The translations under genes were made by a program, and so were the position numbers. The notes under the pieces were generated by a model, which saw only the letters and a program-made list of their open reading frames with translations, did not search any database and had not been told where the DNA came from. Below, in pieces: positions 9,611-17,827 of a stretch of DNA of 64,000 bases (position 1 is the stretch's first letter; each line of letters opens with the position of its first letter). This stretch comes from Amycolatopsis sp. NBC_01488. Lineage in GTDB: Bacteria > Actinomycetota > Actinomycetes > Mycobacteriales > Pseudonocardiaceae. The stretch lies in contig NZ_CP109434.1 of assembly GCF_036227105.1 (NCBI RefSeq), positions 3,290,001 to 3,354,000 on the forward strand, in the 5' to 3' direction.

Positions 9611-9623
9611 TTAGCCGAGCTAA
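9611..9623 (+). promoter_or_regulatory. Candidate operator TTAGC-n3-GCTAA
   Basis: A 5-bp inverted repeat, TTAGCCGAGCTAA, ends 11 bp before the GTG of the MFS gene. Its AT-rich character stands out locally. It resembles MarR-type operators, but no marR gene is adjacent, so the regulator is unknown. Confidence 0.4.
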
Positions 9624-9634
9624 ACTCGTCGGTT

Positions 9635-10924
9635 GTGACCTCTGAGCCCGAGACCTTGCCGCCTCGTTCGAGGGGCGTTCGCAAGCTCCTCGGCCGGATC
9701 ATCGTCGACACCCGGCCGCTCAAGATTCCGGCTTTCCGGCGGCTCTGGCTGTCCACTGTGGTCACCGCCGTCGGCACGCAGCTGACCGCCGTCGCCGTGC
9801 CGAAGCAGGTCTTCGACCTCACCGGGTCCTCCGCCTACGTCGGCCTCACCGGGCTCGTCGCGCTCGTGCCGCTGCTGATCTTCGGGCTCTGGGGCGGCGC
9901 CGTCGCCGATGCCGTGGATCGGCGGAAGCTGCTCATCGTCACCAACGTGCTCGTCGCGATCACCTCCGCGCTGCTCTGGCTGCAGGCGTTCCTGAACTTC
10001 GGCTCGGTGTGGCTCGTCCTCGCCCTGCTGGCCGTCAACCAGGCCCTCTTCGCGATCAACATGCCGACGCGCGGCGCCGTCGTCGCCCGGCTCGTGCCCG
10101 GCGAGCTGCTGCCGTCGGCGAACGCGCTGAGCTCGACGATGTCGACCTTCGGCGCCGTCTTCGGCCCGCTGCTCGCCGGCGCGCTCATCCCGGTCCTCGG
10201 CCTCTCGACGCTCTACCTGATTGACGTCGTCGCCCTCACGATCACGCTCCTCGCCGTCTGGCGGCTGCCGGCGCTCCCGCCGCTCAACGGCCCCTCGCGG
10301 CGCGCCGGCGTCAGCGACGTCGTCGACGGCTTCAAGTACCTCGCGACGAAGAAGGTGCTGCTGGCCTCGTTCGTCGCCGACATCATCGCGATGGTCTTCG
10401 GCATGCCGCGGGCGCTGATCCCGGAGATGGCCGAGCGGACGTTCGGCGACCCGCCCGGCGGCGGCCCCGCGCTCGGCTGGCTCTACGCCGCCCTGCCCGC
10501 GGGCGCCATGCTGATCGGCCTGTTCTCCGGCTGGCTGACGCGCATCCACCGCCAGGGCGTCGCGGTCGTCGTGGCGATCTGCGCGTGGGGTGCGGCGGTC
10601 GCGGCGTTCGGGCTCGCGCACTCGCTGTGGCTCGCCGTCGTCTTCATGGCGCTGGCCGGTGCCGCCGACATGGTCAGCGCGGTCTACCGGATGGCGATCC
10701 TGCAGGTCGCGACCACCGACGAGATGCGCGGCCGCCTCCAGGGCGTGTTCACGGTCGTGGTCGCCGGCGGGCCGCGGATCGCCGACCTCGTCCACGGCTG
10801 GGGCGCGGCCGCGTTCGGCACGGCGGCCGCGGCGAGCGTCGGTGGCCTGCTGGTGATCGTGTCGGTGTGCGCGTCGATGTTCCTGCTCCCGGCGTTCTGG
10901 CGGTACCGGGCGCCGACCGCTTAG
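9635..10924 (+). CDS. MFS exporter, EntS-like
   Basis: A 429-residue major facilitator protein with 12 predicted membrane helices. The N-terminal domain has RLWLSTVVTAVGTQLTAVAVPKQVFDLTGSS and the loop 2-3 motif GGAVADAVDRRKLL, as in the EntS/enterobactin-exporter-like MFS group. No good ribosome site precedes the GTG, so the transcript may be nearly leaderless. The substrate is unknown. A siderophore-precursor gene (isochorismate synthase) lies 36 kb away, too far to argue linkage. Confidence 0.85.
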   Translation: MTSEPETLPPRSRGVRKLLGRIIVDTRPLKIPAFRRLWLSTVVTAVGTQLTAVAVPKQVFDLTGSSAYVGLTGLVALVPLLIFGLWGGAVADAVDRRKLLIVTNVLVAITSALLWLQAFLNFGSVWLVLALLAVNQALFAINMPTRGAVVARLVPGELLPSANALSSTMSTFGAVFGPLLAGALIPVLGLSTLYLIDVVALTITLLAVWRLPALPPLNGPSRRAGVSDVVDGFKYLATKKVLLASFVADIIAMVFGMPRALIPEMAERTFGDPPGGGPALGWLYAALPAGAMLIGLFSGWLTRIHRQGVAVVVAICAWGAAVAAFGLAHSLWLAVVFMALAGAADMVSAVYRMAILQVATTDEMRGRLQGVFTVVVAGGPRIADLVHGWGAAAFGTAAAASVGGLLVIVSVCASMFLLPAFWRYRAPTA

Positions 10925-10948
10925 GCCGTTCGGACTATCGTGCCGGAC

Positions 10949-11488
10949 ATGCGTACCCTCGCCGTCGTTTTGGTCGCTTTCGCCGCGTTGACTGCCTGTT
11001 CTTCGGGTGACAAGCCGTCGTCGTCCGCACCCAAGCCGAGTTCGAGCGCGAACCCCGCCGCGGCGGCGGCCCTCGACCCGTGCGCGCTGCTGCCGGCGGA
11101 CGCCGTCTCGAAGGCACTGGCCCTCGACAACCTCAAGGCCGTCCCGGGCCCGTCCCGCGACACCTCGGCCAACGGCGGCAAGTCCCGCAGCTGCGAGTAC
11201 CAGCTCGACGGCAAGGCGGCCGGCGCGCTGGCGGTGACCCGCTACGAGGGCCGCCAGGGCAAGCCGGCGGAGATGGTCGCGTCGATCAAGAAGGGCAAGC
11301 CGGGCGCGACGGACGTCCAGGGCTTCCCGGACGGCGCGGTCTTCTACGTCGACGAGCAGAAGACGGCGACGCTGGCGTCGGCCGAGCTGGTGTCGGGCAC
11401 GCCGGTCCTGGTCAACTACACCGGCCCGGCGAAGATGACCGCCGAGCAGATGGCCCCGCTGGTCAAGAAGGCCCTCGACGCGAGCTGA
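10949..11488 (+). CDS. DUF3558-like lipoprotein
   Basis: About 179 residues starting at ATG 10949, with a GTG 9 bp earlier as alternative. A lipoprotein signal MRTLAVVLVAFAALTAC gives a lipobox cysteine at residue 17. A Ser/Pro/Ala-rich linker follows, then a domain starting DPCALLPADAVSKAL, which is how DUF3558 proteins of actinomycetes begin. It is probably anchored on the outer face of the membrane. Function unknown. It ends 4 bp before the convergent hydrolase stop with no room for a separate terminator. Confidence 0.8.
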   Translation: MRTLAVVLVAFAALTACSSGDKPSSSAPKPSSSANPAAAAALDPCALLPADAVSKALALDNLKAVPGPSRDTSANGGKSRSCEYQLDGKAAGALAVTRYEGRQGKPAEMVASIKKGKPGATDVQGFPDGAVFYVDEQKTATLASAELVSGTPVLVNYTGPAKMTAEQMAPLVKKALDAS

Positions 11489-11492
11489 TCGC

Positions 11493-12317
11493 TCACCGGC
11501 GCAGGGCCGCCAGTTCCACCGGGCTGTGCGCCGAGAACACCTTGACCTCGTCCTGGTGCGCCCGCGCCAGCTCGTGCAGCCGCTCCAGGTTGTGCAGCCG
11601 GGCCTTGCGGTCGGTCTGGACGAGGTTCTGGAACGCCGTCATGCCGGGCGGGCAGTGCGGCGCGACCGGGTCCAGCTGGCCGTGGAAGAAGTACGCGTCG
11701 CCCGCGTGCAGGAGCCAGCCGTCGCCCGTGTCGACCGCGACACCCGTGTGGCCGCGCGTGTGACCCGTGAGCGGGACCAGCAGGATCTCCTCCGGCAGGC
11801 CCTTCAACGACCGGACGGCCGCGAAGCCGAACCACGGCTCGCCCAGCTCGTCGTAGGTGGTCCACAGGGGACGGTGCGCAAATTGCACAGCCCGATAGCG
11901 GTTCTTCTCGGCCGCGTTCGACGGCGAGGTCGCCGCCCGGTGCTCCTCGGAACGGACGTGCACGACGGCGTTCGGGAAGTCGGCCAGCCCGCCAGCGTGG
12001 TCGACGTCGAGGTGCGTCGCGACGACGTGCCGGACGTCCGCCGGGTCGAGGCCGAGCGCCTTGATCTGCGCGACGGCCGTCTCGGCGGCCTCGGGCCGGG
12101 CGCCGACCATCGCCAGGAACGGACGGCCCAGCCACTCGCCGGGGCGGGCCACGCCCTGGCTGCCGAACCCGGTGTCGACCAGCACCAGGCTGTCGCCGGT
12201 CTCGATCAGCAGGCAGTGCGCGACCAGCTCCGCGCGCCGCAGCAGGCCGGGCTCGCCGTCGAGCAGCCTGCCGCCCGCGGGTCGCATCGATCCGCAGTTC
12301 AGGTGGTGCACCTTCAT
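11493..12317 (-). CDS. Metallo-beta-lactamase-fold hydrolase (lactonase-like), copy 1
   Basis: A 274-residue protein with the zinc motif THLDVDHAGG (HxDxDH form of HxHxDH), plus downstream GHTRGHTG and HAGDAYFFHGQ histidine/aspartate ligands. The MKVHHLNCGSMRP start and overall layout are those of N-acyl-homoserine-lactonase-like MBL proteins. The ATG overlaps the stop of copy 2 by 4 bp. It is about two-thirds identical by eye to copy 2, so this is a tandem duplication. Substrate not determinable. Confidence 0.88.
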   Translation of the reverse strand: MKVHHLNCGSMRPAGGRLLDGEPGLLRRAELVAHCLLIETGDSLVLVDTGFGSQGVARPGEWLGRPFLAMVGARPEAAETAVAQIKALGLDPADVRHVVATHLDVDHAGGLADFPNAVVHVRSEEHRAATSPSNAAEKNRYRAVQFAHRPLWTTYDELGEPWFGFAAVRSLKGLPEEILLVPLTGHTRGHTGVAVDTGDGWLLHAGDAYFFHGQLDPVAPHCPPGMTAFQNLVQTDRKARLHNLERLHELARAHQDEVKVFSAHSPVELAALRR

Positions 12318-13147
12318 ACCCTGCTCCTGGAGCTCAGCCGGAGGAACTCGGTCTCGTCGTGCGCGGCGAAGACGGTCACCTCGTCGCCGTGCTCCTGGAC
12401 AAGCTGGCGCAGGCGGCGGTGATTGTCCAGCCGGGCACCCTTGACCGTCTCCATGCGGCCCTCGAACCACTTCAGGCCGGGCGGGCAGTGCGGGGTGGCG
12501 TCGACCTGCCCGTGGAAGAAGTACGAGTCGCCGGCGTTGAGCAGCCAGCCGTTCCCGGTGTCGACGGCGACCCCGGCGTGGCCGCGCGTGTGCCCGGAGA
12601 GCGGGACGAGCAGGATCTCGGGCGGCAGGCCGTCGAGCTGCCGGACGGCGCCGAAGCCGAACCACGGCTCTCCGCTGTCCGCATAGGACGTCCACTGTGG
12701 ACCGTGCGCGAACTGGATCCGGCGGTAGCGGCCGCGTTCGGCGGCGTCCCGCGGTTCGGTGAACGCGCGCAGCTCTTCGGCGTAGACGTGCACGCGCGCC
12801 CACGGGAAGTCGATGAGCCCCCCGGCGTGGTCGAGGTCGAGGTGGGTCAGCACGATGTCGCGGACGTCCGCGGGGTCGAAGCCGAGCGCGCGGATCTGGG
12901 CGATCGCGGTCTGCGCCGGGTCTTCGACCGGGTTGGACTGGCGGACGAAACCCGCGCCCAGCCAGGCGTTCCGGTCGACGGCGGCGGGCGTGCCCATGCC
13001 GGTCTCGACGAGCACGAGGCCGGTGCCGGTCTCGAGCAGCAGGCAGTGGCAGACCATGGTGGCGCGCCGGAACAGGCCCGGCCGTCCGTCGACCAGGCCG
13101 CCGCCGAGCGGGCGCATGGTGCCGCAGTTCAGGTGGTGGACGCGCAT
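12314..13147 (-). CDS. Metallo-beta-lactamase-fold hydrolase (lactonase-like), copy 2
   Basis: A 277-residue paralogue of the downstream gene with the same landmarks: MRVHHLNCGTMRP, THLDLDHAGG, GHTRGHAG and NAGDSYFFHGQ. Its ATG at 13147 overlaps the TetR stop (TGATG), so TetR, copy 2 and copy 1 form one translationally coupled operon. The regulator plus lactonase-like hydrolases suggest response to, and destruction of, a small lactone or ester, which is inference. Confidence 0.88.
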   Translation of the reverse strand: MRVHHLNCGTMRPLGGGLVDGRPGLFRRATMVCHCLLLETGTGLVLVETGMGTPAAVDRNAWLGAGFVRQSNPVEDPAQTAIAQIRALGFDPADVRDIVLTHLDLDHAGGLIDFPWARVHVYAEELRAFTEPRDAAERGRYRRIQFAHGPQWTSYADSGEPWFGFGAVRQLDGLPPEILLVPLSGHTRGHAGVAVDTGNGWLLNAGDSYFFHGQVDATPHCPPGLKWFEGRMETVKGARLDNHRRLRQLVQEHGDEVTVFAAHDETEFLRLSSRSRV

Positions 13148-13725
13148 CAGGACAGCTCCCGGTCGAGGGTGGCGTGCAGGTGGGTGGCGACGGCCCGCAG
13201 CGGCGCGAGGTCGCGTCGGGTGCGGGCCAGCAGCAGCCCGCCTTCGATCGCGGCGAGCACGACGGTGGCCAGCTCGTCGGCGCGCTCGGCGGAAAGCTGT
13301 TGTCCCGCAAGGTAGTTTCGCAGGAGGTCGTGCCACGACGCGTAGCCGTCGGCGCAGGCCTCGCGGATCGGCTCGCTTTCCGCAGCGGCGTCGAGCGCGA
13401 CCGTCGCGAGTGGACACCCGCGCTGGAAGTCCGATTCGGAGAGGAAGACCGCCAGTGCTTCGACGGCCCACTCGATCGCGGTCGGCGCGTCGGGCGCGTC
13501 CCGCAGGACCCCTTCGAGCATCGCGCCGGTGCGTTCGCTCGAGAGCCGGACGGCTTCGGCGGCGAGTTGCTCCTTGCCGCCGGGGAAGTGGAAGTAGAGC
13601 GACCCCTTCGGCGCGCCCCCGGCCGTGGTCAGCTGGGTGAGGCCGGTGGCGTGGTAGCCCTGGGTCTGGAACAGGTCGGCGGCGGTGTCGAGCATCCGCT
13701 GCCGCGTGTCGGTGCGACGGACCAT
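13147..13725 (-). CDS. TetR-family regulator, LmrA/YxaF type
   Basis: 192 residues. The N-terminal HTH (TRQRMLDTAADLFQTQGYHATGLTQL, then APKGSLYFHFPGGKEQLAAEAV) and a C-terminal QRGCPLATVALDAAAESEPI region match the LmrA/YxaF TetR subgroup. It leads the operon with two lactonase-like hydrolases and faces the divergent aldose epimerase gene. A GACCGGTC palindrome lies 28 bp upstream of its start. Confidence 0.9.
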   Translation of the reverse strand: MVRRTDTRQRMLDTAADLFQTQGYHATGLTQLTTAGGAPKGSLYFHFPGGKEQLAAEAVRLSSERTGAMLEGVLRDAPDAPTAIEWAVEALAVFLSESDFQRGCPLATVALDAAAESEPIREACADGYASWHDLLRNYLAGQQLSAERADELATVVLAAIEGGLLLARTRRDLAPLRAVATHLHATLDRELS

Positions 13726-13745
13726 GGTGCCGACTGTAGCTCAAA

Positions 13746-13765
13746 CTATGACGACCGGTCTAGTG
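13746..13765 (-). promoter_or_regulatory. Candidate LmrA/YxaF-type operator
   Basis: The minus strand reads CACTAGACCGGTCGTCATAG, centred on the palindrome GACCGGTC (13753-13760). It resembles the TAGACC-GGTC core reported for LmrA/YxaF boxes in Bacillus. It lies between the TetR start (13725) and the divergent epimerase start (13792), so one site could serve both. Confidence 0.5.
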
Positions 13766-13791
13766 ACTTTGCTTCTCGGTAAGGTCGTCGC

Positions 13792-14697
13792 ATGGGCAAC
13801 CCCACCGGTCAGCAGTTCGAGATCACCCGCGGCAACGCGCGCGCCGTCGTCACCGAGATCGGCGCGGGGCTGCGCGCGTTCGAGGTCGGCGGAGTGCCGT
13901 ACGTCGAGGAATTCCCCGAAGACGCGAAGCCGCCGAAGGGCGCTGGGCAGGTGCTGCTGCCCTGGCCGAACCGGACCAAGGGCGGCCAGTGGACGTTCCA
14001 GGGTGAGAAGCAGCAGCTCGAGATCACCGAGGAGGCGCGCGGCAACGCCATCCACGGCCTGACCCGCCACCTCGAGTGGGAGCTGCTGGAGCACGCCGAG
14101 TCGTCGATCACGCTGGCTGTCGACGTCGAGGTGCAGCCGGGCTGGCCGGTGCCGCTGCGGGCGACCGTGACGTACGAGCTGGCGCCGCGCGAACTGACCG
14201 TCACCCACGAGATCCGCAACGAGGGCGAGCAGCCGATCGGCGTCGGCGTCGGCACGCACCCGTACTTCCGGATCGGCGACGTCCCGACCGACGAGCTGAC
14301 CCTCACGCTGCCGGCGAGCCGCGTCCGGCCGTCCCGCCCCGACGAGCAGATGCCCTACGCCGAGGAGCAGGACGTCGAAGGCACGGACTACGACTTTCGC
14401 GGCGGGCGGCTCCTGGCCGGCGTCGACCTGGACACCGCGTTCGGCGGGCTCGCCGCGGCCGAAGACGGCCGGCACCACATCGTCCTGTCCCACGAGGAGC
14501 AGCAACTCGTCGTCTGGACCGGCCCGGACTTCCGCTGGGCGCAGGTGTTCACGCCGGACGACCTGGTCGGCCGCGGCCGGGCCGTCGCGATCGAGCCGAT
14601 GACGTGCCCCGCCGACGCGCTCAACACCGGCACCGACCTGATCGAGCTGGAGCCGGCGGCGTCGTGGTCGGGCAGCTGGGGCATCCGGGTCCGGTGA
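13792..14697 (+). CDS. Aldose 1-epimerase (galactose mutarotase-like)
   Basis: A 301-residue aldose epimerase-fold protein interconverting sugar anomers. Catalytic landmarks are AIHGLTR (first histidine), GVGTHPYFRIG (second histidine) and VAIEPMTCPADALNTG (the glutamate region). GQVLLPWPNRTKGG is a typical substrate-binding segment. No sugar-uptake genes flank it. The stop overlaps the next start by GTGA. Confidence 0.9.
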   Translation: MGNPTGQQFEITRGNARAVVTEIGAGLRAFEVGGVPYVEEFPEDAKPPKGAGQVLLPWPNRTKGGQWTFQGEKQQLEITEEARGNAIHGLTRHLEWELLEHAESSITLAVDVEVQPGWPVPLRATVTYELAPRELTVTHEIRNEGEQPIGVGVGTHPYFRIGDVPTDELTLTLPASRVRPSRPDEQMPYAEEQDVEGTDYDFRGGRLLAGVDLDTAFGGLAAAEDGRHHIVLSHEEQQLVVWTGPDFRWAQVFTPDDLVGRGRAVAIEPMTCPADALNTGTDLIELEPAASWSGSWGIRVR

Positions 14698-15152
14698 AGC
14701 GGCTGGGCGTCGCCGACGCGGGCGAAGTGCTGACGCTGCAACGCGCGGCGTACGTCACCGAGGCCCGCGCGCACGACGACTGGGACCTGCCGCCGCTGCT
14801 GGAAACCCTCGAGGAGACGCGGGCGGCGCTCGCGGGTCTGTCGTGGGGGATCCGCGAGTCGGGGCGGCTGGTCGCGTCGGTGCGGCTGACGGTGACCGGC
14901 GAGGTCGGCGTGATCGGCCGGCTGGTCGTCGCGCCCGACCGGCAGGGGTTCGGCCTCGGCGGCGGCCTGCTGCGGGCGGCGGAGGCCGCGGCGCCGTCGC
15001 AGGTGACGGTGTTTCGGCTGTTCACGGGGTCGAAGAGCGTCGGCCCGCTGCACCTGTACGCCAAGCACGGCTACCGCGAGACCCATCGGACACCGGAGAA
15101 CAACCACGAGCTGGTGCACTTCGAGAAGGCCCGCGTGCGGGCGCTCAGGTGA
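14694..15152 (+). CDS. GNAT-family N-acetyltransferase
   Basis: 152 residues starting at a GTG that overlaps the epimerase stop. The acetyl-CoA-binding motif A appears as VVAPDRQGFGLGGGLLRAAE (RxxGxG/A form), with preceding beta strands ASVRLTVTGEVGVIGRLVV. Translational coupling to the epimerase suggests co-expression but not a shared pathway. Substrate unknown. Confidence 0.85.
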   Translation: MKRLGVADAGEVLTLQRAAYVTEARAHDDWDLPPLLETLEETRAALAGLSWGIRESGRLVASVRLTVTGEVGVIGRLVVAPDRQGFGLGGGLLRAAEAAAPSQVTVFRLFTGSKSVGPLHLYAKHGYRETHRTPENNHELVHFEKARVRALR

Positions 15153-15172
15153 GTTCGTTAGCGTGGCGAACT

Positions 15173-16390
15173 ATGGCGAAGGCAATTGTCGGGGGCCATG
15201 TCGTCCCCATCGACGGTGATCCCATCGAAGGCGGCACGGTCCTGATCGACGACGGGAAGATCGTCGCGGTCGGCACCGAGGCCGACGTCGACATCCCGGA
15301 GGACGCCGAACTGGTCGACGCGGCCGGCACCTGGGTGCTGCCCGGCTTCATCGACGCCCACGCCCACCTCGGCGTCCACGAGGACGGCGAAGGCTGGGCC
15401 GGCAACGACACGAACGAGATGACCGACCCGAACGGCGCCCGCTTCCGCGCCATCGACGGCATCGACCCGTACGAGCCCGGCTTCGACGACGCGCTGGCCG
15501 GCGGCGTCACGAGCGTCGTGATCAAGCCCGGGTCGGGCAACCCGATCGGCGGCCAGACGATCGGTGTCAAGACGTGGGGCCGCAGCATCCTCGACATGGT
15601 CTTCGCGGAGCACGTCAGCGTGAAGAGCGCGCTCGGCGAGAACCCGAAGCGCGTGTACGGCGACAAGAAGCAGACGCCGTCGACCCGCCTGGGTGTCGCG
15701 GCGATCCTGCGCGAGGCGTTCACCAAGGCGCGCAACTACCAGGCGAAGCGCGCGCACGCGGAGTCCGAGGGCAAGCCGCACGAGGTCGACCTGACGCTGG
15801 AGACGCTGTCGAAGGTCCTCGACGGCGAGCTGTACTGGGACCAGCACGTCCACCGCGCGGACGACATCGTGACGGCGCTGCGGCTGGCCGACGAGTTCGG
15901 CTACAAGCTGGTGATCAACCACGGCACCGAGGGCCACCTGATCGCGGACCTGCTCGCTGCGCGCGACGTGCCGGTGATCCTGGGCCCGCTGTTCACCACG
16001 AAGTCCAAGGTGGAGCTGCGCAACCGCACGCTGCGTTCGGCGGGCATCCTGGCCCGCGCGGGCGTGCGGATCGCGATCACCACGGACCACCCGGTGATCC
16101 CGATCAACTTCCTGGTCTACCAGGCGGCCTTGGCGGTGAAGGACGGCCTCGACCCGGTGACGGCGCTGCGGTCGCTGACGGTGAACCCGGCGTCGATGCT
16201 GGGTCTGGACGGGCAGATCGGCTCGTTGAAGCCGGGCCTGGACGCGGACGTCGTGCTGTGGTCGGGTGATCCACTCGATGTGATGAACCGGGCGCTGCGC
16301 GTGTTCATCCGGGGCGACGAGGTGTATCACTTCGACGAGTCTCTGGGCGAAGGCGTGTCGAAGGACCGCCGGTACCGCGAGACCCGCTGA
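15173..16390 (+). CDS. Amidohydrolase, imidazolonepropionase-like
   Basis: A 405-residue TIM-barrel metal hydrolase. The N-terminal small beta domain is followed by GFIDAHAHLG (HxH metal site), later histidines VHRADD, VINHGTEGH and ITTDHPV (aspartate with histidine), and the typical C-terminal IGSLKPGLDADVVLWSGDP. ATG 15173 is taken; GTG 15149 is a possible earlier start. It belongs to the broad imidazolonepropionase/dihydroorotase-like amidohydrolases. The substrate is not clear. Confidence 0.87.
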   Translation: MAKAIVGGHVVPIDGDPIEGGTVLIDDGKIVAVGTEADVDIPEDAELVDAAGTWVLPGFIDAHAHLGVHEDGEGWAGNDTNEMTDPNGARFRAIDGIDPYEPGFDDALAGGVTSVVIKPGSGNPIGGQTIGVKTWGRSILDMVFAEHVSVKSALGENPKRVYGDKKQTPSTRLGVAAILREAFTKARNYQAKRAHAESEGKPHEVDLTLETLSKVLDGELYWDQHVHRADDIVTALRLADEFGYKLVINHGTEGHLIADLLAARDVPVILGPLFTTKSKVELRNRTLRSAGILARAGVRIAITTDHPVIPINFLVYQAALAVKDGLDPVTALRSLTVNPASMLGLDGQIGSLKPGLDADVVLWSGDPLDVMNRALRVFIRGDEVYHFDESLGEGVSKDRRYRETR

Positions 16391-16394
16391 GTTT

Positions 16395-16437
16395 CGGACG
16401 GCACGCCGGTTACCGGGCGGTTCCGGCGTGCCGTCCG
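16395..16437. terminator. Bidirectional terminator, amidohydrolase / Rieske gene
   Basis: A perfect 15-bp stem CGGACGGCACGCCGG / CCGGCGTGCCGTCCG (16395-16409 and 16423-16437) fills the 51-bp gap between convergent stops. Confidence 0.85.
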
Positions 16438-16441
16438 ATTG

Positions 16442-17131
16442 TCACGCCCGCTTGAAGGGCGTGTAGATCTGGACGTCGCCGTCCTGGTCGCGGGCTTCGT
16501 ACACCGGCAGCGGCGGGATCTCCACCGGGAGGTCGTAGCGCACTACCTCGCCGGTCAGCGCGAAGGTCGCGCCGTGGCACGGGCAGACCAGCTGCCGTTC
16601 GGGGTCCGCCAGGCGCAGGCGGCAGCCCAGGTGGGTGCACGTCGAGGACACGGCCTGCAGGCCCTCCGGAGTCCGCTGGACGAAGCCGGTCACGGTGTCC
16701 AGCTCGAACTCGCGCAGGCCGCCGTCCGGGACGTCCTTGCTCGCCGCCACCGTCCGCCACTCGCCGCCCGGTTCCTGCTGCTGCGGGGTGGTCGTGGCCG
16801 GGCCGCGGACCAGGCGGTCGATTCCGACGCCCGCCGCGAGGGAGGCGGCGGCGATCCCGGCCGTCCGGACCACGCGGCGCCGGCCCAGTGGCGTGGCGGA
16901 CGGGGGCGTGGCGGACGGGGGCGTGGCGGACGGCGGCGTGCGCCCGGCCGCCAGTTCGCGGCCGAGGCGGGCGACGAAGTCCTCGTCCGGCAGCGCGTCG
17001 GCCGCGCCGAGCCGGGCCGCCTGCAACTCGATGGCCGCGCGCATCTGGGCGACCTGCTCGTCGTCCGGCCGGAACGGTTCGGGCGTGCGCTGCCCGAGGA
17101 GGCTGTCGGCGAAGCGGTCCACGTCGTTCAT
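16442..17131 (-). CDS. Membrane-anchored Rieske [2Fe-2S] protein
   Basis: 229 residues in three parts. Residues 1-80 are hydrophilic, with no signal peptide at the N-terminus, and end in a TPPSATPPSATPPSATP linker. An RRRVVRTAGIAAASLAAGVG segment (about 84-103) could be a Tat-type or single transmembrane anchor. The rest is a Rieske domain with C165-T-H167 and C183-P-C185-H186, plus C170 and C185 as the disulphide pair. Its start overlaps the ECF sigma stop (ATGA), so the two are coupled. No quinol oxidase genes are nearby. The position and topology match an anti-sigma factor with a Rieske sensor, which is inference. Confidence 0.88.
   Translation of the reverse strand: MNDVDRFADSLLGQRTPEPFRPDDEQVAQMRAAIELQAARLGAADALPDEDFVARLGRELAAGRTPPSATPPSATPPSATPLGRRRVVRTAGIAAASLAAGVGIDRLVRGPATTTPQQQEPGGEWRTVAASKDVPDGGLREFELDTVTGFVQRTPEGLQAVSSTCTHLGCRLRLADPERQLVCPCHGATFALTGEVVRYDLPVEIPPLPVYEARDQDGDVQIYTPFKRA
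16891..16935 (+). repeat. Three tandem 15-bp repeats in the Rieske gene linker
   Basis: GCGTGGCGGACGGGG is repeated at 16891-16905 and 16906-16920, with a variant at 16921-16935 (one base changed). It encodes PPSAT units of the linker between the cytoplasmic part and the membrane segment, in frame. Copy number may vary between strains. Confidence 0.85.
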
Positions 17132-17652
17132 GCCTGCTCCTCGATCCGTGCCGCTGCTTGGGCGGCGAGCCGCAGGGCCCGGTGCTGGATCACCTTGACG
17201 TTGGCCAGGCTGACTCCCAGCTCTTCGGCGGCGTCTTGCAGCGAGTAGGACTCCAGGAATCGTAGTTGCAGGACCTTCCGCGCGCGCTCGGGCAATTCGG
17301 CGAGTATCGCGGCGACCCGCCGGTCCGTCGCCAGAATCGCCGAACCGTTCGTCGTCCGGTGGCTGCTGTCGGGTATTTCCGTCGTTTCGTCGAGACCGAT
17401 CGTGGTGATCTCGCGCCCGAACAAGCGCCGCCAGTGCGCGGCGAGCACGGTGCGCGCGGTCGCCAGCAGGTAGGCGCGGACCTCCGCCGCGTTCGCGCTC
17501 GCGCGCAACGGTTTCAACACGGCGAGGAAGACTTCGCCGGTGAGATCCTCGGCGTCCGCGGGGTTTCCCACCTTTTTCAGCATCAGCCGGTAAACCCAGA
17601 CGACATTCTCTCGGTAAACGGTTTCCCAGTCCGGTTCGGACTTCCCCTCCAT
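17128..17652 (-). CDS. ECF-type RNA polymerase sigma factor
   Basis: 174 residues with region 2 (VYRENVVWVYRLMLKKVGNPADAEDLTGEVFLAVLKPL) and region 4 (LPERARKVLQLRFLESYSLQDAAEELGVSLANVKVIQHRALR) separated by a short linker: the minimal ECF layout. ATG 17652 has GGAG 8 nt upstream. It heads a two-gene operon with the membrane Rieske protein and faces a divergently transcribed secreted protein 175 bp away. No zinc-finger or RskA anti-sigma gene is present, so the Rieske protein is the only local candidate partner. Confidence 0.9.
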   Translation of the reverse strand: MEGKSEPDWETVYRENVVWVYRLMLKKVGNPADAEDLTGEVFLAVLKPLRASANAAEVRAYLLATARTVLAAHWRRLFGREITTIGLDETTEIPDSSHRTTNGSAILATDRRVAAILAELPERARKVLQLRFLESYSLQDAAEELGVSLANVKVIQHRALRLAAQAAARIEEQA

Positions 17653-17827
17653 CGGGACTCCACATCGCTGGTTCCGATGTTCCGACGATACCCGGCGAAC
17701 CCGCCGGCCGCGAGGACGCGGGTGATGTAACCCGGGTGCATACCTTTCGGCGAGGGGCCACCTTGATTTCTCCTCCGCGCCCCTGCCGGCGAGCGCGGGG
17801 ACTGCCCGTTTCATGCGAGGAGCAATC

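Noticed and set aside
17721..17745. ACCCGGGT palindrome between the sigma gene and the secreted-protein gene
   Set aside because: Short, fully GC-type and common in this composition; not distinct enough to call as an ECF promoter or operator.
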